Positions 45,453 to 53,932 of a DNA stretch of 64,000 bases are shown here, piece after piece. The first letter of the stretch is position 1. Each line of letters begins with the position of its first letter. The translations under genes were made by a program, and so were the position numbers. Location of the stretch: contig JAFFSR010000034.1 of NCBI GenBank assembly GCA_017163975.1, positions 682,001 to 746,000 on the forward strand, read 5' to 3'. Source of the stretch: Anastatus disparis (lineage: Eukaryota; Arthropoda; Insecta; Hymenoptera; Eupelmidae). The notes beneath the pieces are model-generated. The model ran no database searches and was not told the origin of the DNA. It saw only the letters and a program-made list of their open reading frames with translations.

Positions 45453-45786
45453 AGGGTCAGTGTGGGAGTTAACGTGCCCTCCCCGGTTATCGTGCCCTAT
45501 GTTAAAGCATGCGATGTCGATAATCAAAGCACGATAATAAAAGTATGCATTTATATGGTAAGCAGACGACACACGATAAACTGACACATCGCATAAACTT
45601 TGTAAATTCAATCAGCAAATTAATAGTTTTTTAATTTTCACTTAGGTAATTTGTTTTATTCATAGATAATGTGCTTTACTTTAAATAAACAGTTTATAAA
45701 ACTTTTAAAAAATAATAAGATTTGTTTAATTGACGGGAATGTGTCTGCCTTAACCTTAAAGGCACGATAACTCATACACTTACCCT
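45453..45786. mobile_element. 334-bp MITE in right palindrome arm
   Basis: The imperfect 26-bp TIR starts AGGGT(C/A)AGTGT(G/A)(G/T)GAGTTA at both ends; the internal CGTGCC / GGCACG pair also matches. It is absent from the other arm at the mirrored position. The target duplication is not clear in the A/T-rich context. Confidence 0.75.
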
Positions 45787-46203
45787 ATAATAATAATTTT
45801 ATATTAAATAATTTCTCTTAAAAATTTATAATTCCCGTAATAACAATTTTCAGTAGTTTATTTAATAATTACTTTGAAAGTTAAAGTTATATTAATTTTT
45901 TTAAATTAATCATTTTTTTTTATCATAATTTTATATTTTTTTAAAAAGCAATTTATCTCTTTGTCATAATTTAAAAAAAAGTATGATGTAGCCCCCCCCC
46001 CTCTGGTTTTATTTAATTCAAAGTAAACTTTAAATAAGATATTATTTACTTTTCATTGAAAAAGCTTTTAGAAGTTTAATAATAGTTTCAGTTAAAAAAT
46101 AAGAATTCGAGTTTCAAAAATGTTAAGATCACAAACAGAAATATTTACATGTAATACATACCTATTTTATATTTTTATTTTTTAACTTTAAAAATCAATT
46201 TAA

Positions 46204-46374
46204 TTATAAAAATAATGCCTCTTCCCTCTTCAAAAAAGAAAAGAAAATTCAAAAAGGCATTCACGCAACGTAAATTTGTTAACGAAACTCGTGGGATACT
46301 TTTTGATAGTAGACTAGCCGTATTTGCTCACGTCACATCCAAAAAGAAGAGGCGACTCGAGTAATGGAAGAATG
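46204..46374 (+). CDS. Short basic ORF upstream of transposase remnant
   Basis: ATG near 46214 opens about 49 codons, rich in Lys/Arg (KKKRKFKK, KKKRRLE), with homology-like continuation after the stop. It could be the 5' exon of the EnSpm-like gene (a nuclear-localisation-type terminus) or chance. It starts where the palindrome ends. Confidence 0.25.
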
Positions 46375-46861
46375 TCATAGTTAGTAGTAAAGAAAGAACA
46401 GTGAACAGGCCACGTTTAATCCTGCCACGTCCCATGAAAAGATACGGCGCAAGCTATAGAAGGATATTAGAGTTGGCACTTATCAAAGCATGTCAACTAA
46501 CCGCTATTAGATAGCATAAATGTAGCAAGATTATATGGCAATCTTAAGAAAACATAAGATATCACTTACTAGCTTTGGATATGTCAAGCACATGCTCCAT
46601 TGGCATGAATTTTCTCTTAGTATAAACATCTTCAACAGATTGGAGAGAATTTTAACAAAATTGCTATAATTCTTTATTATTTTTTCGGGCATCTCTAGCA
46701 GTATATGAAACCTTTATTTCAAGATTATTTGAATGATAAATCTATCCATAAATTTCAGATTGAAATTTAAACTTACACGAAAAAAGTGCTTTCTTATTAT
46801 ATATTTAGCATATTGTTGCATTACATGTAATTGTTATGAATTGTTATAATTACTTTAACAG

Positions 46862-46957
46862 GTACGAACAGGTTCAACAAATAATGTCGATCAATCTATG
46901 GAAGTAAATGATGAAGTGGATGTCGCTCCAATCCCTACATCAAATATTCATGAAGAA
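46862..46957 (+). CDS. Probable internal exon of the transposase-like gene
   Basis: A 32-codon open block between a TTTAACAG acceptor and a GTTTGT donor: acidic, VNDEVDVAPIPTSN. It is of a type common between DNA-binding and catalytic parts of transposases. Linkage to the exon at 47217 is inferred from position only. Confidence 0.3.
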
Positions 46958-47216
46958 GTTTGTATAATTGTTATCATCTCAATGAATCATTAATTTAAAG
47001 TTATATAGTCTAAAATTGCTAGATTCATTTTCATAAGATAATGTAAAATATTCTCAGATTTATTCATTCATGTAGTTCGAAAATTTTTGGATCATAACCT
47101 CGAAAATAGGTAATCACAAATGTTTGTGAATATTTTTGTTCTTTGAATATTTGCTATTAAACGGCACTCGTAACAATATTTAGCGACCGAATTCTTACCA
47201 TTTAAAATATGAATGA

Positions 47217-48374
47217 ATAATCAATGACTTTGGAATAAAAAACTTTTCACCGTTAGTAAATAACCTATCATTTGATATTATTGGAGGATTTGTACCTGAT
47301 TATTTGCATTGCTGTTTAGAGGGTATCTCAGCGCAAATGATGTCTTATTATGTGGAACCTTTAGGAATCGATGAAATCAGAGAACTTGATTTGCAAATAA
47401 ACAATATCTTAGCACCTCGCCAACTAGAGCGCCTTACTAGACCAATTAGTAAAAGAGATGACTGGAAAGCTCGAAAGTGGGAAAATTTTACGTTATATTA
47501 CAGTGTACCTTTGCTGTCCTCAATCTTAAACAAGAAAAAATTTGAACACTGGTTACTATATGTTCAAAGTTTGTATATTTTGTTACAAAATGAAATAACA
47601 ATTAGTGAATTAAATAAAGTAGACGAAATGTTGCATACATTTGTGGCTGAAGTTCAAGAACTATATGGCAAAAGAGTAATAACATATAATGTTCATTTGT
47701 TACTGCATATCTGTCGTAGTGTATTGAATTGGGGTCCACTGTGCTTAATTTCTACATTTTGCTTCGAGTCAGCAAATCGATATATATTAAATGCTATTAA
47801 ATGCTCCAGAGGTGCAACGCAACAGATCGTCAGATTCGTAAATATAAATCATAGTTTACAAGTTATCGAACAACATGTCACCCGCAGAGCTGACGATGAT
47901 GTAATAAGATACTGTGAACATATTCTTGCCGCAAAAGTTTTTAATGTCTACAGAGGTTCAAAAACACTGTATTTTGGAAAAGCCAGCTACATTGATGAAA
48001 ATTTAATTAATACTTTCAATTTATCGGAATATTCAAAGCATTTTTTAAAAGTGGTAAAAAAAGGATGCTTATATGAATCTTATTCAAGATTGAAAACAAG
48101 GTCTAACAACTCCTTTGTGATTTTGGAAGATGGAACATTTATAAGTATTGCAGGTTTCATAGTAGATGAAGGGCAACAGTTAGAATTAACGACATTTTAT
48201 CAAGTCCACACAACAATAGCTTATCCTCACTCTTATAGGGTACTTAAAATCATTGATCATATCGACACGAAATTGAAAATTACACCAACGAAAAATATAC
48301 ACAGAATATGCGTGTACATGAATGTCAGAGGAATTATGTACCTTTGTCCTGTTCCAAATTTATTACATTATTAA
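47217..48374 (+). pseudogene. EnSpm/CACTA-like transposase, C-terminal part
   Basis: The open frame runs from about 47217 (after TGA 47214-47216) to TAA 48372; the first Met (47304) is internal. INDFGIKNFSPL...GGFVPDYLHCCLEG, then RLTRPISKRDDWKARKWENFTLYY, LYGKRVITYNVHLLLH and GPLCLISTFCFESANRY match the block of animal EnSpm/CACTA-type transposase proteins (D-Y-x-H, E-F-x-x-Y, YN-x-H-x-L-H-L, FE-N). About 385 residues remain; the N-terminal catalytic half is missing unless spliced from upstream exons. Whether it is functional is unknown. No CACTA termini were found around it. Confidence 0.65.
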
Positions 48375-48910
48375 GGCTGCACTGAAAAAAGAACCAGAAC
48401 CAGAGACTCGTAATAAATTGCAGCAAATAGTTGTGACATATTCACGAATGTGAACTCACTAGTCTACTTTTTTACCTTGTCCATATCGAAAGCTCAGACT
48501 CTGAAATCAATGTTTTTATTTCTAAGCCATGTTATCGCGGCGAGCAGCGCGCACATACTGAAATTTAGGTGCCAATGAGATACTTAATAACGCAGATGCA
48601 TAATTCACTTCAATTTTTTTAGGAGTTTTGTAATGTTAGAAATGAAATCATTAGAAATGATAAAAATATTATAATCAATAAGAATGATTACAAATTAGTT
48701 CATTTTTGTACAACGTAATTATGGAAAAGTATACATTCCAACTTTTTGTATGATAACTGAAATAAAATTTATTTTGTTAATGGATTGCATTTGTTTATAA
48801 TACTTCTTTGATTTGAAGAATACAATTGAAATTGTATTGGATATGATGATACAATCGTTATTAAACATATAACGAAATATGTTGTTATATTAACATATAA
48901 CGACATATTT
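48375..48910. other. Spacer, no gene seen
   Basis: Includes CACTGAAAAAAGAACC at about 48378, resembling one end of a MITE whose TTTTTTCAGTGTA-type end occurs at about 50890. Otherwise it is AT-rich. Confidence 0.35.
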
Positions 48911-48944
48911 CGCCATCTTGGCGAAATATGTCGCCAAGATGGCG
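48911..48944 (+). promoter_or_regulatory. Perfect 13-bp hairpin over the ORF1 start
   Basis: CGCCATCTTGGCG (48911-48923) and CGCCAAGATGGCG (48932-48944) with an 8-base loop. The ATG 48939 lies in the 3' strand of the stem. It could be a 5' UTR structure or an inverted junction made at integration. Confidence 0.6.
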
Positions 48945-50423
48945 TCGGAGGCGAAAGTGCCTCCCGACAAATCTAAAGATAAATATTTTAAATGTCATCC
49001 TAAACAGAAGTATACAACTGTAGTGTGCCTAATTTGTGAAAGTGTTTACCATAAAAGTGATTTTAAAAGATTAGATAATATAAAATATATCAGTAACACC
49101 TTGGTAATATGTCCAGATCATGTGGACGAAATAACCTTAACCTCAAAAAATGATAACGTGGAACTAAATGAAAATGCAAAAATATTAATAGCACAAATAA
49201 AACTAAAACAAAGAGAAGAATTAAAAAAAGAAATATTAGAAGAAAATTCAGGTCAAGAAGGAGATCATAATGAAACAATTTATGAAAATAACTCAGAATT
49301 GGAAAATTTCAAAATAGAAAATACATTGTTAAAACAACTTAATAATGAACTTGAAGATAAAAACGCCTTATTAAAAGAACTGCTCGAAAAAGAAAAGAAT
49401 AGCAACAATATCAATAACAATCATCAATATCAGAAATTGCAATACCAATATCAAAAATCTTATGCAGAAGTGATTACAAATAAGAAACCAATGCAAAAAC
49501 GCATACCAAAAATTACAGTTAAAAAAACTAAAAAAGAAGGAAAAGTTTCTGCAAAGCATTTTGTTCTACATTACTTAAATAAAGAAAAGAGTATACAAAC
49601 GAAAAGAATAAGCTATAAAAGTGATGACGAAGTCGTAATAGATTGCATGAATGAGGAAAGTGTAGCTACTGTAGAAAACTTATTAAAACAAAAAACACAA
49701 AATAGTTTTAAAGTACAAACAGAACAACTAATGAACCCGAAAATGAAAATTGTTGGAATAGAAAAATTTAATAAGTGTAAAGACGCTGATATTGAAGAAG
49801 ACATCAATAAAAGAAATTTCAAAAATGACAAATCAGCAAGTAATGCCTGCAAAGTTTTGCATATGTATACCAATAAGACATCTAAAACAGAAACTGCAAT
49901 AATTGAGGTAACAGCCGAAATTTATAAGAAAATTAAAGAGAACAATGATAAAATTTTTGTGGGACACCAAAGATGTAAGGTCTATGACCTTATTAATGTT
50001 AAACCATGCTATAAATGTGGAAGATTTGGACATAGTACAACCAAATGCTACAATGAGGTGGCATGTACGAAATGTGCAGGGAAACATGAGGCGAATCATT
50101 GTAATAAAAATATTTTGCAATGTGTTAATTGCATTTACAGCAATAACAAATACCAAGCTAACCATGATACAAATCATTCTGCATGTGATAGTGACACGTG
50201 TGCAATATTCAAATCAAAAATAAAAAAATACATAGAACAGACTGATTATCCAATGAAGTCTGTTTTACCGAAATATGAGGGTACAGCAGGAAACTACCAA
50301 AGAAGATCTACAACTACACAATCGATGACGTCTATACCAGAAGCACTGACGGGAAGCAGAAACAGTTTATTAAGTGACGACTCACCTCGGCATATAAACA
50401 ATAATAAACGCAATGGCACATAA
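48939..50423 (+). CDS. Non-LTR ORF1, zinc-knuckle RNA-binding protein
   Basis: About 494 codons from ATG 48939 (chosen over 48918 because the homologous copy B also begins right at an AAGATGG context). The N-terminal zinc module (VVCLICESVYHKSDF...VICPDH) is PHD-like. Residues ~85-150 form a Glu/Lys-rich coiled coil. The middle (KHFVLHYLNKEK...VKIVGIE-like) resembles the RRM-like fold of Jockey-group ORF1. The C-terminus has CCHC knuckles CYKCGRFGHSTTKC and CTKCAGKHEANHC plus a third Cys/His group. It would bind element RNA. Intact, no stops. Strong A bias in codon use. Confidence 0.8.
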   Translation: MASEAKVPPDKSKDKYFKCHPKQKYTTVVCLICESVYHKSDFKRLDNIKYISNTLVICPDHVDEITLTSKNDNVELNENAKILIAQIKLKQREELKKEILEENSGQEGDHNETIYENNSELENFKIENTLLKQLNNELEDKNALLKELLEKEKNSNNINNNHQYQKLQYQYQKSYAEVITNKKPMQKRIPKITVKKTKKEGKVSAKHFVLHYLNKEKSIQTKRISYKSDDEVVIDCMNEESVATVENLLKQKTQNSFKVQTEQLMNPKMKIVGIEKFNKCKDADIEEDINKRNFKNDKSASNACKVLHMYTNKTSKTETAIIEVTAEIYKKIKENNDKIFVGHQRCKVYDLINVKPCYKCGRFGHSTTKCYNEVACTKCAGKHEANHCNKNILQCVNCIYSNNKYQANHDTNHSACDSDTCAIFKSKIKKYIEQTDYPMKSVLPKYEGTAGNYQRRSTTTQSMTSIPEALTGSRNSLLSDDSPRHINNNKRNGT

Positions 50424-50814
50424 TAATGATATAGATATAGTAGAAAATGAAAAAATTTGTGATAATCTTGAAACTCTCAACGGATATGTTTGTGATACTA
50501 ATAACTTAATACTTTATGTAAATATAAGAAGCTTAAACGCAAATTTTGAAAGGTTACAAATGTTGGTTGAGGGTTTGGTGACTAAGCCGAATACAATTGT
50601 ATGTGCAGAGACATGGAATCTTGAACATTATAAATACTATGGGATAAATGGGTACAAAATATACTACAATAATAGTAGATTAAATAAAGCAGATGGTGTG
50701 GTTATGTATATTAGTGAAAACTTGTGTGAGACAACTAGTACAGAGAATTATGGTAAACTAAGTATAATAAATACTAAAATCAAAATGCAAGATAACGAAA
50801 ATATAGAAATTTGA
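50413..50814 (+). pseudogene. Non-LTR ORF2 start, endonuclease fragment
   Basis: 133 codons overlapping ORF1 by 11 bases in another frame. LYVNIRSLNANFERLQML (N-terminal Asn), IVCAETWNL (catalytic Glu) and NNSRLNKADGVVMYI are the first third of an AP endonuclease. It stops at TGA 50812 exactly where a repeat with a TTTTTTCAGTGTA end begins, so it is truncated by rearrangement or insertion. Confidence 0.8.
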
Positions 50815-51249
50815 TTCAACTGAATGTTTATTTGAATCAACTAATCGAAATTCAAATAAATATATTTAGTTGTTTCAACTAAATTTTTTTTTCAGTGTAC
50901 AGTTTATGTCTCGAATAAGACGCTTAACAAATAATCTCCCAGGAACTATTATAAAAAATAATATTACTGTTCTTATCGTGTCAAAGTGGTAGTAATTTTT
51001 AGTATTTTCTCATTTTTCAGTTTTTATGAAAATTTCATTTGCACTGTAAGTAGCGCATACCAATTTATGTGAGATTATAATACATGATTCATAGAAAATA
51101 AATGAAAACAAATTAAAGAAATTATTATTATAACAAATTTTAATATTTATTTTGTTATGTTGTAAAATTTGTTTTAATTAATAGTAATTATTTTGAATTT
51201 GTTTTTCTTTTTTTTCATATCTATTCATGATAAATTTGTAACCTACGTA
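50815..51249. other. Possible MITE end and spacer
   Basis: 50812-50895 has short inverted phrases (TTGATTCAACTGAATG / TTGAATCAA) and ends in TTTTTTTTTCAGTGTA, a form resembling MITE ends. After that I see nothing. Confidence 0.35.
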
Positions 51250-52576
51250 CAGTACCGAGCAATAATTCTGAGCAGGTTATCAAATTTTTGCTCCGACTTT
51301 GAAAAAGCGTATCTTCTTCAATTTTCATCCTAGAAAAAATTTTAAAAAAGCATTTTAAAGTATTCTTTAAATGCATTCTTTTAAGTTTACTCACATTTTT
51401 TTAACGATATTTAAAAAAAAAAAATAATCGCTTCGGCAATTTTGAAATTTTTTTTTATTTTTGCATTTTTCTTCAATCAGCTGTAGTTTTTTAAATAATT
51501 GAACTAGAAAAAATTTGAAAAAAGATTTAGAAAGGGCTTCAAAAATGCTATTTGCAGCTATTTTTACAAAAATTTTTTTATTATTTTTTGTCAAGTTTTA
51601 AGCATATAAAGTTATTGGTCTAATACTTTTGCAGTTGTAAAAAACACTTCAATAGTAAGTAGAAAATAATCGCTGGTGCAAAACTTTTGATTTCTATGAT
51701 ATAATTTTTGCAAAATAAATGTTTGTTTCATACTTTTGTTGTTTCATACTTTATTATGTTTTATTATTAATAATGAATAGTTATAATTTCCTGCTAAAAT
51801 TAAATCACTACTTCACCAGCGATCATTTTCTACTTGCTATTGAAGTGTTTTTTACAACTGCAAAAGTATTAGATCGATAACTTTATATGCTTAAAACTTG
51901 ACAAAAAATAATAAAAAAATTTTTGTAAAAATAGCTGCAAATAGCATTTTTGAAGCCCTTTCCAAATCTTTTTTCAAATTTTTTCTAGCTCAATTATTTA
52001 AAAAACTACAGCTGATTGAGGAAAAATGCAAAAATGAAAAAAATTTCAAAATTGCCAAAGCGATTATTTTTTTAAAATATCGTTAAAAAAATGTAAGTGA
52101 GCTAAAAAGAAAGTATTTAAGGAGGTTGGTCACCAGTTACATCATAAGAAATTCATTATATTAAGAATGCTTTAAAGATTTTTGTCACAATTCAAAATCA
52201 ACATCATAAATAAGTGGTAAAAATTACAAAACGATTCACTGCTTCCAAATTGAGACGAACAACTTCAAAATTGCAATTATGACGTAAATTTCTTCAAAAT
52301 TGTAATTTTATAGTTCCGTATCTCAATTTAGAAACAGTGAATCGTTTTGAAATTTTTCCCACTTATTTATGATGTTGTGTTTGAATTATGATAAAAATTT
52401 TAAAGCATTCTTAACATAATGAATTTCTTATGATGTAACTGGTAACCAACCTCCTTAAAGAATACTTTAAAATGTTTTTTTTTAAATTTTTTCTAGGATG
52501 AAAATTGAAGAAGATACGCTTTTTTAAAGTCGGAGCAAAAATTTGATAACGTGCTCAGAATTATTGCCCGGTACTG
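51250..52576. mobile_element. 1.33-kb palindrome, Tc1/mariner-like ends
   Basis: Inverted arms: CAGTACCGAGCAATAATTCT...AGAATTATTGCCCGGTACTG. The left arm is 51250 to about 51700; the right arm is about 51820-52576, including a 334-bp nested element. CAGT-starting ends with TA just left (51248-51249) recall Tc1/mariner, but the right flank reads CATA, so the TA duplication is imperfect. Mirror frames at 51391-51594 (minus) and 51898-52086 (plus) are palindrome artefacts. Confidence 0.8.
52121..52454. mobile_element. 334-bp palindromic MITE nested at TTAA
   Basis: GGAGGTTGGT(C)ACCAGTTACATC...GATGTAACTGGTAACCAACCTCC with long arms. It is flanked by TTAA at 52117-52120 and 52455-52458. The opposite arm of the host palindrome near 51360-51380 reads through with one TTTAAAGAATAC site, which is the empty site. 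Confidence 0.9.
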
Positions 52577-53932
52577 CATATGTGTTACCCAAAGTGAAAA
52601 CGAACTTTTTATAAAAACCGAGAAATGAGAAATGAGAAACTACTATCAATTTCAAGCTAATGATAGCGACGTTGTTCATTATATCTGTTTTTCTAATTAT
52701 TTCTGTTTCTATATTTTCTTAACATGTAACATTTTTTATTTCATTAAATTCGTTTTTAAAAGGTTTTATATATACATATAATTACATACACAAATACATT
52801 TAAAAATGGATACTTTGAAATTTAAAATATTTTAAATTGAAAAAGATTTTTATAAAGGTCAGTATCAAACCGAGCGACGTTAGGAGCGAGGTAATTGAAG
52901 CTAGTAATATATTATCTTAACAACGGAACATATCCCAAAAATTCATGGGAATTAAATGCAAGTATCTTTCATGAATCAGTGAAAAAAAGAAAAATAAAAA
53001 TCTAATGAGAATGTTTTTTAAGTTGAATAACAACGCTTTTAAAACTAAAAATAGTAATAATAAAGAAGAGTATTAGTAACAATCAAATTTGAGAAAAAAG
53101 GTGAATTGTTAGCCAACCATGTTTAAAACCGTTGTCGTATTCTGATTGACATAGTGCTTCCTTAAGAATAAATGTCAATAACGGAAAAATGAGATAAAAA
53201 GATAATAAACATCAAATGAAAAACACATAGATTTAGTGAATTAATGTTGTAAAACACAGCTTCAAGGAAACATAGTAAAATATTAATCGGTGATCAGTTT
53301 AATAAAAAAAAATTGTTATTATAAGAAAAGAGGAAATCAAAATAAAAAGAAATGAATAACGGTTAGAAATAGAGGGGAATCCCTTTGCGGCTAATTAGTT
53401 AGTTTTTTGTTTCAAATAATTCTTACGATTTCAAAAAATTATGTAAAAATTTCATCATAAAAGTTCAACAGGAGAAAAAAAATATCTACGTTCGAACCCT
53501 GACTCAGACCTAAAAAAAACAGCAAAGAAGAAGAAACAGAAGAAGATTCTTTAAATGAGTTTAAAACCAAAATAAACATTATTCAAAGAAGAATTCGTGT
53601 TGTAAAGACTACTTTTATCTCATCAAGTGCAACATGATGCACTCTTGTATCTTCAAAAAACAAGAAAAAACGTTTTGTAGTCAATTATAAATATTGTAAT
53701 AAGTGTTACTTTTAGATTAAATGAAATTTGTAAATTTTTATAATATATTTTACATTTCCTATAAAATTGTTTATAAAAATGAGAAAAAGAGAGACAATAG
53801 TAAATAGTTATGGGTGAAATTCAAAAAATTGAAAATAGGTGTTTATACATAATAACTTTTTATGTAAATAATATGTACGTGTCTAAACCCAACAGTTAGC
53901 TTGTAACAATCCTAATCAACTTGTTCAACCAT
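52577..53932. other. AT-rich spacer, no gene seen
   Basis: No open frame of note. A TTCGAACCC match to a B box at about 53492 has no A box or T-stem. Confidence 0.35.

Larger units (their letters stand above)
44468..46212. mobile_element. ~1.75-kb palindrome with an insertion in each arm
   Basis: 44468-45265 and about 45272-46212 are inverse copies: for example GTTAAAAAATAAAAATATAAA... at both ends, ATTATGACAAAGA, and GATGAGCATGT...GTGCGTAA-GTTCGCGCTTTT near the centre. The left arm alone contains a SINE (44563-44759). The right arm alone contains a 334-bp MITE (45453-45786). Removing both gives arms of about 600 bp. The arms have diverged noticeably, so this is older than the 10.2 and 37.4 kb palindromes. 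No ORF. Confidence 0.8.
48911..50814 (+). mobile_element. Non-LTR retrotransposon copy A (3' truncated)
   Basis: ORF1 (48939-50423) is complete; ORF2 starts in an 11-base overlap at 50413 and breaks off at 50812 in the endonuclease. RT and the 3' end are missing, so the copy lost its 3' part secondarily. A related, more decayed copy is at 58494-61832. Confidence 0.8.

Noticed and set aside
51391..52086. Conserved protein found twice (51391-51594 minus, 51898-52086 plus)
   Set aside because: The identity comes from the two palindrome arms, not from independent conservation; the frames are A/T-driven.
53480..53510. tRNA-like TTCGAACCC
   Set aside because: There is no stem pairing around it and no A box upstream.
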